From Jiangella gansuensis DSM 44835 (GTDB lineage Bacteria; Actinomycetota; Actinomycetes; Jiangellales; Jiangellaceae): 64,000 nt of DNA. Shown in pieces: positions 18,328 through 26,022 of the stretch; position 1 is the stretch's first letter, and each line of letters opens with the position of its first letter. Where the stretch lies: contig NZ_KI911782.1 of the NCBI RefSeq assembly GCF_000515395.1, positions 248,001 through 312,000 of the forward strand, in the 5' to 3' direction. The notes beneath the pieces were generated by a model. It had not been told where the DNA came from. It saw nothing but the letters and a program-made list of their open reading frames with translations, and did no database searches. A program made the position numbers and the translations under genes.

Positions 18328-19738
18328 TCAGAACGGTGGCGTGTCGTCCGGATCGGGTGGCTGGCCGGCGCGGTCGCTCTGGTCGCCGGCGGTGTCATGG
18401 TGGTCGGCGTCGTGGGGTGGTTTTGCGGTCGGGCTGGTGGGGCCAACTGGTTCGGGTGGTTTCCGGTAGGTGTGTCCGGTGGGGCTGGTCCACACGGTGG
18501 TGCCGTCGGGTTGCTGCTGCACGCGCCAACGGCCGCGGTGTTTGAGCAGGTGATGGGTCCGGCACAGTGGCTGGCAGTTGCAGGCGGTGGTGGGGCCGCC
18601 GGCGGCGTGGGCGACGACGTGGTCGATGTCGCAACGTGTCGCGGGCTGGTGGCAGCCGGGGGTGCGGCAGGTTCGGTCGCGCAGCACGACATGGTCGATT
18701 AACGCCTGGGTGGGCCGGTAGCGGGTGTGGCCGTGGTCGACGTACCGGCCGCTGGCCGGGTCGGTGCCGACCCACTGCCAGATCCCGGCGGCGGCCAGAT
18801 GCCTGCCTATGTGGGCCGGGATGGGGCCGTAGCCGTCCAGGTGCGCGGGCTCGTCGCTGAGCCCGGCCAGTGACCGGAACGCGAACGTCACCTGCACCGC
18901 CACCGCCCGCCCCTGCGCCGACGCGAGCGGAATCGCCACCCGCTCCCCCAACAACCGTCCGGCCCCGCCCGGCGGTGGCGGTCCGGTCGTGCCCGGCGGG
19001 GTGGTCTCGGCGGGCTGCCCGGCTACCGCCTCGGCATCGAGCCCCGGAAGACCGAACCCCACCCCGGCCGTGGCGGGGTGGCAGTTGCAGGGGCAGCCGG
19101 GCCGATGCAGGAACGCGGGCGCGACCGGCTGCGGGACCGGGTTCGGGTTCGGGTTTGGACCGGGGCCGATGTGTTGGGTGTCCAGGGCGGCCCAGGCCAG
19201 CGCCGCGAGCGCGTCCGCGCGACACTGCGCCACCGTACGAACCGGCTGGCGTCCGGCGGCACGGTCACCACGCTTCAGGGTGCCGGCCGCGGCGTCCAGG
19301 ACCGTCTTCACCGCCATCGCGTCCTCCGCCGGCAAGAACGCCTCCAGATACGCCATCGCATCCGCCGCCGCAGTGACGGTGACCTCACGCCGCTGCCTGG
19401 CCTCGCGACACCGCTGCTGCACCGGCACCGGGGCAAGCTCGTGCAGCAACTGCACGATCCGCTGCCGCAGCGCCACCGAGTCCAGCATCGGCGCCACCGG
19501 CAGCACCGCCGCCTCCACCCGCCGCCGCACCTGCTCGTCCTGTCCACCCAGCTCGCCGGTGATCACCCGCGCGCGACGCTCATCAATCACCCCGCCCGCC
19601 AGCGCCTGCTGGGTGGCGGGAAAGTCCTGCACCAATTGCACCGCGTGCCCGACCAGGTTCTCCGCCTGCCGAGTCGTGGACACCGTGCGCGCGGCCACCT
19701 CCACCGCGGTGTTCGTGACCGGATTCACCGACCGGTAC
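18328..19738 (-). pseudogene. DUF222/HNH endonuclease gene, 3' part, split by the prophage
   Basis: This is the C-terminal 470 residues of a 13E12-type protein: most of DUF222 (VEVAARTVSTTRQAENL to about residue 300) followed by an HNH nuclease with RTPGCHQPATRCDIDHVV and NCQPLCRTHHLLKHRG. The missing N-terminus lies 21 kb away at 40814-41232. Joining the halves at the shared 12-bp core gives 1818 nt, a multiple of three (605 residues), with the frame reading ...CGYRSVNPVTN.... In the lysogen an ATG inside phage DNA (19800, or 19782) stays in frame with this part, so a truncated protein with an intact HNH motif could still be made. Confidence 0.92.
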
Positions 19739-20021
19739 TGCGGTTGAGACCTTCCTTCCCGGCGTAGCCGAACATCAGCCATTCGAGATCGACCCCACAT
19801 GCCTCAGCCAGTAGCCGGAGGTCGCGACGCCGCGGGGTCGTGACGCCGTTCACCCAGTTGCCGATGCTCGACTTGCTTACCTCGATGCGTTCGGCCAGCT
19901 CCCGATAGTCGTAGCCAGCGATCCGCATCGCCTTGCGGATGCGGTCAGCCAGATCGAACTCGGGGACGACCGCCGGCGCCTTCTGCGTCGGCCGCGTCTG
20001 CATCTCCGTCATGCGCTCCAT
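19725..20021 (-). CDS. Phage immunity repressor (XRE/Cro-CI HTH), truncated form made in the lysogen
   Basis: This 98-residue protein (95 from ATG 20012) has a helix-turn-helix at about 40-75 (YRELAERIEVSKSSIGNWVNGVTTPRRRDL, split in text for length). The last codons, STGR and TGA, lie in attL; the final two bases of the stop codon are host DNA. In the excised phage the frame continues through the core for 48 more codons and stops at 40668. ATG 20021 sits 7 nt after TAGCTT, fitting a leaderless promoter; ATG 20012 has GGAG only 3 nt upstream. A near-palindrome overlaps this promoter, suggesting self-repression. The gene is divergent from the excisionase-like gene. Confidence 0.9.
   Translation of the reverse strand: MERMTEMQTRPTQKAPAVVPEFDLADRIRKAMRIAGYDYRELAERIEVSKSSIGNWVNGVTTPRRRDLRLLAEACGVDLEWLMFGYAGKEGLNRSTGR
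19727..19738. repeat. attL core (12-bp direct repeat)
   Basis: ACCGACCGGTAC is identical to 40814-40825. Flanking bases differ on both sides, so the exact identity is 12 bp. It encodes the end of YRSV in the host gene and STGR in the repressor, in different frames of the minus strand. Confidence 0.92.
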
Positions 20022-20023
20022 CA

Positions 20024-20039
20024 TGTCCAAGCTAGGACG
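20024..20039. promoter_or_regulatory. Candidate repressor operator O1 over the repressor promoter
   Basis: TGTCCAAG-CTAGGACG is a near-palindrome with half-site TGTCCAAG. It overlaps the TAGCTT -10 element of the repressor gene. The same half-site occurs in O2. Confidence 0.5.
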
Positions 20040-20055
20040 AGTTGGCAACCCTGGC

Positions 20056-20085
20056 TTGACGACGAAACTTGGACATGGCCAAGAT
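20056..20085 (+). promoter_or_regulatory. Early rightward promoter of the prophage
   Basis: TTGACG, 18 bp, CAAGAT, then 6 nt to the ATG of the excisionase-like gene, compatible with a leaderless or very short leader. O2 lies between the two hexamers, so bound repressor would block it. Confidence 0.5.
20068..20083. promoter_or_regulatory. Candidate repressor operator O2 over the early promoter
   Basis: CTTGGACA-TGGCCAAG is palindromic except for one symmetric pair and shares the CTTGGACA/TGTCCAAG half-site with O1. Confidence 0.5.
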
Positions 20086-20091
20086 TGGCCC

Positions 20092-20295
20092 ATGGCAACC
20101 ACGACCCCGGAGCTGATCGACGCCGCCGAAGCGGCCGAGATTCTGCACATGTCCCGCCGGCACGTCAGCCGACTCGCCGCCGCCGGGCACCTGACCCCGG
20201 CCGCCAAGGGCCGCGGCGTCCGCGGGCTGCGGCTGTTCGACCGCGCCGACGTCATCGCGCTCAAGGCGAAGCTCGCCGCGAAGGCCGCCGACTGA
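20092..20295 (+). CDS. Excisionase/MerR-like helix-turn-helix protein
   Basis: This 67-residue protein begins MATTTPELIDAAEAAEILHM and has a winged-helix core SRRHVSRLAAAGHLTPAAKG typical of excisionase-family DNA-binding proteins. Being the first gene opposite the repressor, it could act as a Cro-like switch protein, as directionality factor, or as both. Its stop overlaps the next start (TGATG). Confidence 0.85.
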   Translation: MATTTPELIDAAEAAEILHMSRRHVSRLAAAGHLTPAAKGRGVRGLRLFDRADVIALKAKLAAKAAD

Positions 20296-20513
20296 TGGCC
20301 GGGCGGGCGGACCACACCCCGCACCCGAAGGCTCACGAGTGGATGAAACCGGGCGCCGGCTTGCAGGACTCCGGCCGCGGCTACGGCGGCGGTGGCGGCT
20401 CGTCGAGGAAGGGCGGCGGTGGCCTCTTCGGCTGCTTCACCGTCATCGTCCCGGCCGGGCTGCTGCTGCTCACCTTCGGAGTCCAGGTCGGCATGGCCGT
20501 GGTGCCCGCATGA
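20295..20513 (+). CDS. Small glycine-rich membrane protein, prophage
   Basis: This 72-residue protein has a Gly-rich linker (residues 27-43) and one C-terminal TM helix (FTVIVPAGLLLLTFGVQVGM). Start and stop overlap both neighbours. Function unknown. Confidence 0.68.
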   Translation: MAGRADHTPHPKAHEWMKPGAGLQDSGRGYGGGGGSSRKGGGGLFGCFTVIVPAGLLLLTFGVQVGMAVVPA

Positions 20514-20599
20514 CGGCCGCCATCGAGCCCCCCGCGGGACCGGAGGACGCCCCCCGTCCCGGTCCCGCGGGGCTGGACCCGGAGCACTTCCGTGGCTGA
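20510..20599 (+). CDS. Tiny Pro-rich ORF, prophage
   Basis: This 29-residue frame has an ATGA overlap with the gene before and ends inside the start of the next. The chain of overlaps is its main support. No similarity recognised. Confidence 0.38.
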   Translation: MTAAIEPPAGPEDAPRPGPAGLDPEHFRG

Positions 20600-20735
20600 G
20601 ACGGCGCTCGTGATCAACGAGACGTCCGGCGCGCTGACGTGGGTGTGCGCGGAGAACGACCCGCTCGACCCCGGCGCCATCTGTGGGCGCGACATCGAAC
20701 ACCGCCCGTGCCCGATGCACGGCACCAGCAACTGA
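20592..20735 (+). CDS. Small cysteine-containing prophage protein
   Basis: This 47-residue protein has a GTG start, and Cys residues in WVCAEN, AICGRD and RPCPMHG could bind zinc. It is followed by the ribosome site GGAGG of the next gene. Function unknown. Confidence 0.5.
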   Translation: MAETALVINETSGALTWVCAENDPLDPGAICGRDIEHRPCPMHGTSN

Positions 20736-20746
20736 CCGGAGGCGTG

Positions 20747-20956
20747 ATGCTGTACCTGCTCATCCTCGGCGTCGCCATCCTCGTGGCGTTCGTCGCCGGC
20801 GCCGCGTACGTCGAGCACCACCCCACCGAGTGGACCGACCCCCGCAGTCCCGGACTCTCCGACGCCGCCACCGCACGAGCCGACGACTGCACCGTGACCG
20901 GTTCATGCGAGCCCGGCGACCACACCCACACCTACCCGTGCCAGGTGGCCTGGTGA
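20747..20956 (+). CDS. Small single-TM prophage protein
   Basis: This 69-residue protein has an N-terminal hydrophobic helix (LYLLILGVAILVAFVAGAAY) and a polar tail with two Cys. GGAGG precedes the ATG. It overlaps the next gene by GTGA. Confidence 0.62.
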   Translation: MLYLLILGVAILVAFVAGAAYVEHHPTEWTDPRSPGLSDAATARADDCTVTGSCEPGDHTHTYPCQVAW

Positions 20957-21336
20957 CCGCGGCCACCCTCACCCGCACCGGCCTCGTGTGCCACACCTGC
21001 CACCGGCCCATGCGCCGCCGCGGCACCACCGCCGCCGACCACCCCGGCACCGTCCTCGCCGAGACGAACACCCGGTGCCGCAGCTGCTACGAGCGCTCCC
21101 GCCGGCGCCGCAACGGCATGCCGGACCTGCACGCACGGCGCCGCGCCGTCGTCGAGGACGTCGAATGGCTCACCGACCCCGCCAACTTCGTCGACCGGCC
21201 CGACCGCATCGCCGCCCGCCTCGGCTACGACTCCGTATGGAACCTGCTCATCACCCTCCGCCGCGCCGGCCGCGACGACCTCGCACAGCGGCTACTGGAA
21301 CGCCGCGAGCACATCGGACGCGAGGCCGTCGCATGA
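20953..21336 (+). CDS. Prophage zinc-finger/HTH protein
   Basis: This 127-residue protein has CHTC and CRSC about 30 residues apart, forming a likely zinc site, and a C-terminal helix-turn-helix-like part (RIAARLGYDSVWNLLITLRR). GTG start in a 4-bp overlap. It is possibly an early regulator; no named family. Confidence 0.7.
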   Translation: MTAATLTRTGLVCHTCHRPMRRRGTTAADHPGTVLAETNTRCRSCYERSRRRRNGMPDLHARRRAVVEDVEWLTDPANFVDRPDRIAARLGYDSVWNLLITLRRAGRDDLAQRLLERREHIGREAVA

Positions 21337-22106
21337 GTCTCACCGTCCTGTCGCTGTTCTCCGGGATCGGAGGACTCGAGCTCGGTCTTGAGTGGGCCGG
21401 CATGACCACGGTCGGACAGGTGGAGATCGACCCGTACTGCCAGCGCGTGCTGGCCCGACACTGGCCGGAGGTCCCGCGCCATGACGATGTCCGAACCGCC
21501 CCGGAATGGTGGCTCGGAGCACCCAGGCCAGTTGTCGATGTGGTCGCCGGCGGATACCCGTGCCAGCCGTTCAGCGATGCCGGCCGGCGGCGCGGTGTCG
21601 CTGACGAGCGGTGGGGCTGGCCGTGGTTCGAAGCAGTGGTTCGCGCAGTACGACCCCGATACGTCGTCGTGGAGAACGTCCCAGCTCTCGCTGACGACAC
21701 CGAAGCCTTTGGATGGATGCTCGGTGACCTGGCCGCGCTCGGGTTCGATGCGGAATGGGACGTGCTATCCGCGTGCGCCGTGGGTGCCCCACACACACGT
21801 GAACGGCTGTTCCTGGTGGCCTACGCCGACAGCCTCCATGGGTCGGCGGGGATGGGGGGTGGGCAAGAACAGCAGCTCGCCCGGCTCGCGGGGTGGACAT
21901 CAGCGGGCATCCGTGGCGGTTCTCAGGCGGGTGCATGGGGTGATCGCGTCGACTGGGCGGTGGAGACCGCCGGTCTTGATGATCGAAATGCTAATGGGAC
22001 TACCGCCCGGATGGCTGTCACTGCCGGCGGCAACGCCGTCGTCCCCCAGGTCGCAGAGCTGATCGGACGCCTGATCACGGCCCACGACGAGGAGATGGCC
22101 GCATGA
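21333..22106 (+). CDS. Phage DNA (cytosine-5-) methyltransferase
   Basis: This 257-residue protein carries all main C5-methyltransferase motifs: I LFSGIGGLELGLE, IV GGYPCQPFS with the catalytic Cys, VI VVENV, VIII ERLFLVAYAD and X GNAVVPQ. The target-recognition part between VIII and X is short (about 65 residues). No restriction enzyme is next to it, so it is probably an orphan protecting phage DNA. Start and stop overlap neighbours (ATGA). A second open frame at 21481-22062 also looks family-like (see findings). Confidence 0.95.
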   Translation: MSLTVLSLFSGIGGLELGLEWAGMTTVGQVEIDPYCQRVLARHWPEVPRHDDVRTAPEWWLGAPRPVVDVVAGGYPCQPFSDAGRRRGVADERWGWPWFEAVVRAVRPRYVVVENVPALADDTEAFGWMLGDLAALGFDAEWDVLSACAVGAPHTRERLFLVAYADSLHGSAGMGGGQEQQLARLAGWTSAGIRGGSQAGAWGDRVDWAVETAGLDDRNANGTTARMAVTAGGNAVVPQVAELIGRLITAHDEEMAA

Positions 22107-22420
22107 GCCCGGCGACGCTCGGCGTGCCGACACCTGACGGCCGCTGCGAGAGCTGCGGCGCGCCCGTCCGCTGGGCCGTCACCGCCGCGAACCGGCGGCC
22201 GATACCGCTCGACCCCGAGCCCGTCGAGCCTCGCACCCGTGGAGCGCTGGTGCTGATCGGTGAGACCGCCTACGGCCGCCGTGACGCCGCTGCCCGCCTG
22301 ATGGCGATGTTCGCGGAGTCCGAGGCCGACGCCGACCACCGCGCCATGACCGACTACGCGTGGCACGTCGCGCACTTCGCCACGTGCCCGAAAGCCCACC
22401 ACCACCGGAGGAACCGATGA
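22103..22420 (+). CDS. Prophage zinc-ribbon-like protein
   Basis: This 105-residue protein has an N-terminal CESCGAP followed by RPIPLDPEP, and a C-terminal HVAHFATCPKAHHHRR that would complete a Cys/His zinc site. Similar small proteins sit after methyltransferases in actinophages. Function unknown. Confidence 0.72.
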   Translation: MSPATLGVPTPDGRCESCGAPVRWAVTAANRRPIPLDPEPVEPRTRGALVLIGETAYGRRDAAARLMAMFAESEADADHRAMTDYAWHVAHFATCPKAHHHRRNR

Positions 22421-22830
22421 CCACCAAAGACCAGCTCCGCGGAACGCCATGGCACGACGTCGACCACCCCGACGAGCACGTCGCCGCCGAGGGTGCCGCG
22501 CACCTGCTGACCCGGACTGCGCACCTGATGCGCCAGCACGCCGCCGCCGCCGACAGCGACGTAGGCGGGCCGTACTGGTTCGCCGACCAGGCACAGAACG
22601 GCCGCTGCTCGATCATCGTCGAGCACGAGGGCTGCTACGTCATCGGTTCCGCCCCCGAGCCCGTCGCGCAGCACGCCGCCCGCTGGGACCCGCACACCGC
22701 GGCGACGGCCGCCGCGATGCTCGAAGCCTCGGCCCGGATCATCCGCATGGACGGCCGGATCGGTGACCACGCGCCCGCGGTCGACCTGGCCCGCGCCTAC
22801 ATGCGCTCGTACGGGGAGCCGGTCCGATGA
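22417..22830 (+). CDS. Hypothetical prophage protein
   Basis: This 137-residue soluble protein has ATGA overlaps on both sides. The N-terminus is rich in His and Ala, followed by an alpha/beta-looking centre (CYVIGSAPEPVAQH) and a C-terminal helix. No family recognised. Confidence 0.7.
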   Translation: MTTKDQLRGTPWHDVDHPDEHVAAEGAAHLLTRTAHLMRQHAAAADSDVGGPYWFADQAQNGRCSIIVEHEGCYVIGSAPEPVAQHAARWDPHTAATAAAMLEASARIIRMDGRIGDHAPAVDLARAYMRSYGEPVR

Positions 22831-23165
22831 CGCGGCTGAACGCATCTCTCCCGAAGGGCGACGGGAACGGTCTCGGGTCGCTCGAGCTGGCGCTGACGTC
22901 CGAGCCGCACCGCGTGCACGTCGTGCTCATGCTGATCGACTGCAAGAAGATCACCACCGACGCCGACACCGGCGACATCGAGGCAACGGCCCGTATCCGC
23001 CGTATCGAGCCGATCCCGGCCGAGGACCGCGACCTGGCGGGGAAGATGCTGCGGCGTGCGTTCGAGCGCCGAACCGGCAAGACGGTGCTGCCGTTCGACC
23101 TTGAGCAGGACGTGATCGAGGCGTTCGGCGAGCACCCGGCCCGCGGTGACGAGGACCAGCCATGA
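22827..23165 (+). CDS. Hypothetical prophage protein
   Basis: This 112-residue protein has a beta-strand-rich N-terminal half (VHVVLMLIDCKKI...IEATARIRRIEPI) and a charged helical end. It overlaps both neighbours. No family recognised; a role in early phage metabolism is only a positional guess. Confidence 0.7.
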   Translation: MTRLNASLPKGDGNGLGSLELALTSEPHRVHVVLMLIDCKKITTDADTGDIEATARIRRIEPIPAEDRDLAGKMLRRAFERRTGKTVLPFDLEQDVIEAFGEHPARGDEDQP

Positions 23166-23278
23166 GGCGGGCCGCCCGCTGGCTGGCCGTGCAGGCCGGC
23201 ACCTGCGTGATGATCGGCTTCGGCTGCATGTTCGCCACGTTCGCCACGCTGGCGCAGCTCGCCCAGGGGCAGGCATGA
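23162..23278 (+). CDS. Tiny single-TM prophage protein
   Basis: This 38-residue frame has basic residues first and then a hydrophobic segment (VMIGFGCMFATFATLAQL). It is held in place by 4-bp overlaps with both neighbours. Confidence 0.5.
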   Translation: MRRAARWLAVQAGTCVMIGFGCMFATFATLAQLAQGQA

Positions 23279-23490
23279 GGACCGGCCGGGCGAAGGCTGA
23301 TCTGTGGGTGCAGCTGCGCCGGCACCCGATGTACACCTACAGCGCCGAGGTGGTGAAGGTCACGAAGCGGCGCCCGATCAAGCCGGAGCCTGGCGCCGTC
23401 GTCGTGCGCGTCGCCGTGGACGTCCCGCTGGCGCTGTTCAGCCTCGAAGCGACCGCCACGGTGACCTTGCCCGAGGACGACCGCCCATGA
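23275..23490 (+). CDS. Small hypothetical prophage protein
   Basis: This 71-residue beta-rich protein (AEVVKVTKRRP, AVVVRVAVDVPLALF) has ATGA overlaps on both sides. Function unknown. Confidence 0.6.
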   Translation: MRTGRAKADLWVQLRRHPMYTYSAEVVKVTKRRPIKPEPGAVVVRVAVDVPLALFSLEATATVTLPEDDRP

Positions 23491-23723
23491 CCGCGAGCAG
23501 GGTGGTGTGCCGCGGCTGCTCGATGTGCACGCCCGGCCCGGACTCGGACGCCGTCCTGGCCGCCTCACGGGCCGCTGTGGCCGCGCACGGCCCCGCGGGA
23601 GACGTGTGCGTGCTGTGCCGTGCCGCGCCCGGCACGCTCCGCGTACGGGGCAGCAGTGACCGCGTGTGCGGCCTGTGCGCCGACGTGCTCGCGGTGCCGC
23701 TCGTGTCGCCGGATGACGGGTGA
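23487..23723 (+). CDS. Small cysteine-rich prophage protein
   Basis: This 78-residue protein has CRGCSMC near the N-terminus, then CVLC and CGLC, enough for one or two zinc sites. It may bind nucleic acid. It is the last of the run of overlapping early genes. Confidence 0.62.
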   Translation: MTASRVVCRGCSMCTPGPDSDAVLAASRAAVAAHGPAGDVCVLCRAAPGTLRVRGSSDRVCGLCADVLAVPLVSPDDG

Positions 23724-23767
23724 CGAGCTGATGCGTCCTGTCCTGCTGTCGATGTTGGGGGTTCTCT

Positions 23768-24712
23768 GTGGCGTGGGTCCGCGGTGGAGACACCGCGCTG
23801 ACGCATCCGGTCGTGGTGCGCGGTATGACGGTGGCCGGCGCGGACTCGCGCACGTGGCGCGAGCTGCTGGGCACCGCGCACCTGCTCGCCTCCGTGGCGG
23901 GCGCGCATCTCACCGATGGGGTGATCGAGGCCGGGCACCTGATGATGGTGTGCGGCGCCGACATGCCCACCGTGGCCGCGCAGATGGTGGAGGCCGGCTA
24001 CCTCACCCCCGACGAGATCGACGGCCGGCAGGTGTGGCGGCTGATCAACGACCCCGAGCTGATACACATACGCTCTCGCGCCGAGGTCGAGTGGGACCGC
24101 GCCCGCAAGCGGGACGCGTCGAACGCGGACGTCACCTTGCGCGTGGTCCTCCGCGACGGCTCGGCGTGCCGGTACTGCGGCCGGACCGTGTCGTGGAAAG
24201 ACCGCCGCGGCACCCGCGCCGCCACCTATGACCACCGCATCCCCGGCAAGCCGGCGAAGATTGCGGATGACCTGTTCGTGGCCTGCAAGGGCTGCAACTC
24301 ATCGCGCAAGGACGACCCGACAGGCGCGTGGGACCGAGAGCACCCGCGCCTGCCGGCACCCGACAAGCCCTACTACTGCGACCACGCCCGTGCACGCCTC
24401 GCGGCGGCCGGCATCACCGTCGACCCCGCCAGCGCGCCACCAGAGACCGGCTCAGGCCCCACCGGCACGAACGCACCCGCCACGGCGGGCCGCGGGCACC
24501 GGGACGAGCGGCCAGCGGACCTGGCGGACCTGGATGAGGGTCCGGAAGCCAGCTTCCCCGGGACGGGTCGGGACGGGTCGGGTCAGGCCGTGTCGGGTGC
24601 CGCTGCTCGCCGCAGGGCTCGACGTCGCCGTACCCGAGCACCAGACCGACCCCGCGAGAGGGGGACCAGTGGACCTGGAGGACATCGCACTGACCGAGGC
24701 CATCAGGGGTGA
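23768..24712 (+). CDS. Prophage HNH endonuclease-domain protein
   Basis: This 314-residue protein has a GTG start. Residues 1-110 are helical with no known fold. The HNH module is at about 125-180: CRYCGRTV, then YDHRIPG (the DH pair) and ACKGCNSSRKD. The last 95 residues are low-complexity (Gly/Arg/Pro) and overlap the next gene, so the tail may not matter. It could be a homing or recombination nuclease. It is separate from the terminase-linked HNH gene at 26023. Confidence 0.85.
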   Translation: MAWVRGGDTALTHPVVVRGMTVAGADSRTWRELLGTAHLLASVAGAHLTDGVIEAGHLMMVCGADMPTVAAQMVEAGYLTPDEIDGRQVWRLINDPELIHIRSRAEVEWDRARKRDASNADVTLRVVLRDGSACRYCGRTVSWKDRRGTRAATYDHRIPGKPAKIADDLFVACKGCNSSRKDDPTGAWDREHPRLPAPDKPYYCDHARARLAAAGITVDPASAPPETGSGPTGTNAPATAGRGHRDERPADLADLDEGPEASFPGTGRDGSGQAVSGAAARRRARRRRTRAPDRPRERGTSGPGGHRTDRGHQG

Positions 24713-24944
24713 ACGCATCCTGCCCGACGTCGGCGAAACGCACTCGTGCGGATGCCCCTCGTGCAAGCCGCGGTGTCGAGTGCTCACCGACGAGACGCTG
24801 ATGTCTCGGTGCGCGCACCCGGCCGTGCTCATCGTCGGCCCGGTGCAGATGTGCGTCATGCACGTCGCCGGCACCGTCGCCGGGCTGCGGCTGATCGGCG
24901 CGCTCGACGCCCCTGACGTGTCGAACACGCTTCCTACACTGTGA
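24669..24944 (+). CDS. Small cysteine-rich prophage protein
   Basis: This 91-residue frame starts with GTG after GAGAGGGGG. CGCPSCKPRC and later Cys residues (SRCAHP, QMCVMH) suggest a zinc site. It begins inside the tail of the HNH gene. No family recognised. Confidence 0.6.
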   Translation: MDLEDIALTEAIRGERILPDVGETHSCGCPSCKPRCRVLTDETLMSRCAHPAVLIVGPVQMCVMHVAGTVAGLRLIGALDAPDVSNTLPTL

Positions 24945-25003
24945 CCAGGCCACGAGCTGATCACTGTGCAACGTGACCAGCCATCGGCCAGAAGAGAGGA
25001 CAC

Positions 25004-25831
25004 ATGGCCTACCTGGTGAAGAACCCGCCGCGGGTCCGGCAGTTCCGGCCGCGCCGCGCCGGCCTGTGGGGCGTCATCGGCGTGCACACCGCCGAGTCGT
25101 TCCCCGACGAGACCGGCCCGGACACCGGCGCCGAGAACGTGGCCCGGTTCATCCGTGACCGCACGACCCCAGGCTGCTACCACCGCCTCAGCGACAGCGA
25201 CTCCCGGATCGAGCTGGTGCCGTTCGAGCTGGCCACGTTCCACATCGGCACGCACGGCCTGAACGACCGCACCATCGGCATCTCCGCCGCGACGCAGGCC
25301 GCGAAGTGGCGCAGCCTCGACCCCGACTACGTCACGGCCATGGTGCAGAACATGGCCCGCGACGCCGCCGACGCCGCCCGCTGGCTCAAAACCGAGCACG
25401 GGATCACGGTGCCGGCCCGCCGGATCACGCTCGCCCAGGCACTCAACGGCCAGCACGGGTTCCTGGCTCACGGCGACGCCGACCCCGGCCGGCGCACCGA
25501 CCCCGGGGAGCACTTCCCCTGGCCGCTGTTCCTGTCCACCTACGCCGCGCTCATGCGTGGCGACACCACCACCGACGACGAATGGAGCGAAATGGCCAGC
25601 CGCGAAGAGGTCGAACAGGCCTCGTACGAAGGGACGATGCGGGCGCTCGCCGACGCCGCCGCCGGCAACGGGCTCACCGTCCTGCACGAACGCCTACAGG
25701 CCGAGGTCGAACAGGGGGTGGCGCGCCAGTTCGTCATCCTGATCGACGAGGCCGCCAACCGCAGCACCGCCCGAGGTCGAGCCCTGTCCAACGACCTGTG
25801 GGCCATCACCCGCGGGGAGCGTGGCGAATGA
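25004..25831 (+). CDS. Endolysin: N-acetylmuramoyl-L-alanine amidase
   Basis: This 275-residue protein has an amidase_2 (PGRP-like) domain over residues 15-175. The zinc ligands are expected in GVHTAE, FHIGTH and HGDADPGRRTDPGEHFPW. A helical C-terminal part (about 185-275) replaces a classical wall-binding repeat. It cuts the bond between muramic acid and the stem peptide at lysis. AGAGAGGA precedes the ATG. It overlaps the holin gene by 4 bp; together they are the lysis cassette, placed ahead of the terminase. Confidence 0.92.
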   Translation: MAYLVKNPPRVRQFRPRRAGLWGVIGVHTAESFPDETGPDTGAENVARFIRDRTTPGCYHRLSDSDSRIELVPFELATFHIGTHGLNDRTIGISAATQAAKWRSLDPDYVTAMVQNMARDAADAARWLKTEHGITVPARRITLAQALNGQHGFLAHGDADPGRRTDPGEHFPWPLFLSTYAALMRGDTTTDDEWSEMASREEVEQASYEGTMRALADAAAGNGLTVLHERLQAEVEQGVARQFVILIDEAANRSTARGRALSNDLWAITRGERGE

Positions 25832-26019
25832 GGGCCGCGCTGCGCAGGACCCGCAAGGCGGTCGGTGCGCTGCTCGGTGGCGTCACCGGCGCCGCCGTGA
25901 TCGCCGTGGCCGACGCGTTCGACGCCGACGTGGAACCGACCCTGGCCGGTGCCATCGCCGTGATCCTCGCGGCGGCCGGGACGTGGCTCGCGCCACCAAA
26001 CGAGCCGGCCGAGGGCTGA
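25828..26019 (+). CDS. Putative holin (two-TM)
   Basis: This 63-residue protein has a basic N-terminus and two hydrophobic helices (VGALLGGVTGAAVIAVA and LAGAIAVILAAAGTWL). The 4-bp overlap with the amidase gene supports a holin role; there is no sequence signature that proves it. Confidence 0.72.
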   Translation: MRAALRRTRKAVGALLGGVTGAAVIAVADAFDADVEPTLAGAIAVILAAAGTWLAPPNEPAEG

Positions 26020-26022
26020 CCG

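Noticed and set aside
19130-19165. Repeat coding Asn-Pro (GGGTTC units) in the DUF222/HNH gene
   Set aside because: A short Pro-rich linker between domains, common in this family; no further meaning seen.
24560-24595. Short tandem repeat (GGGACGGGTC units)
   Set aside because: Only two to three imperfect copies at the low-complexity end of the HNH gene; not a CRISPR or a recognised repeat.
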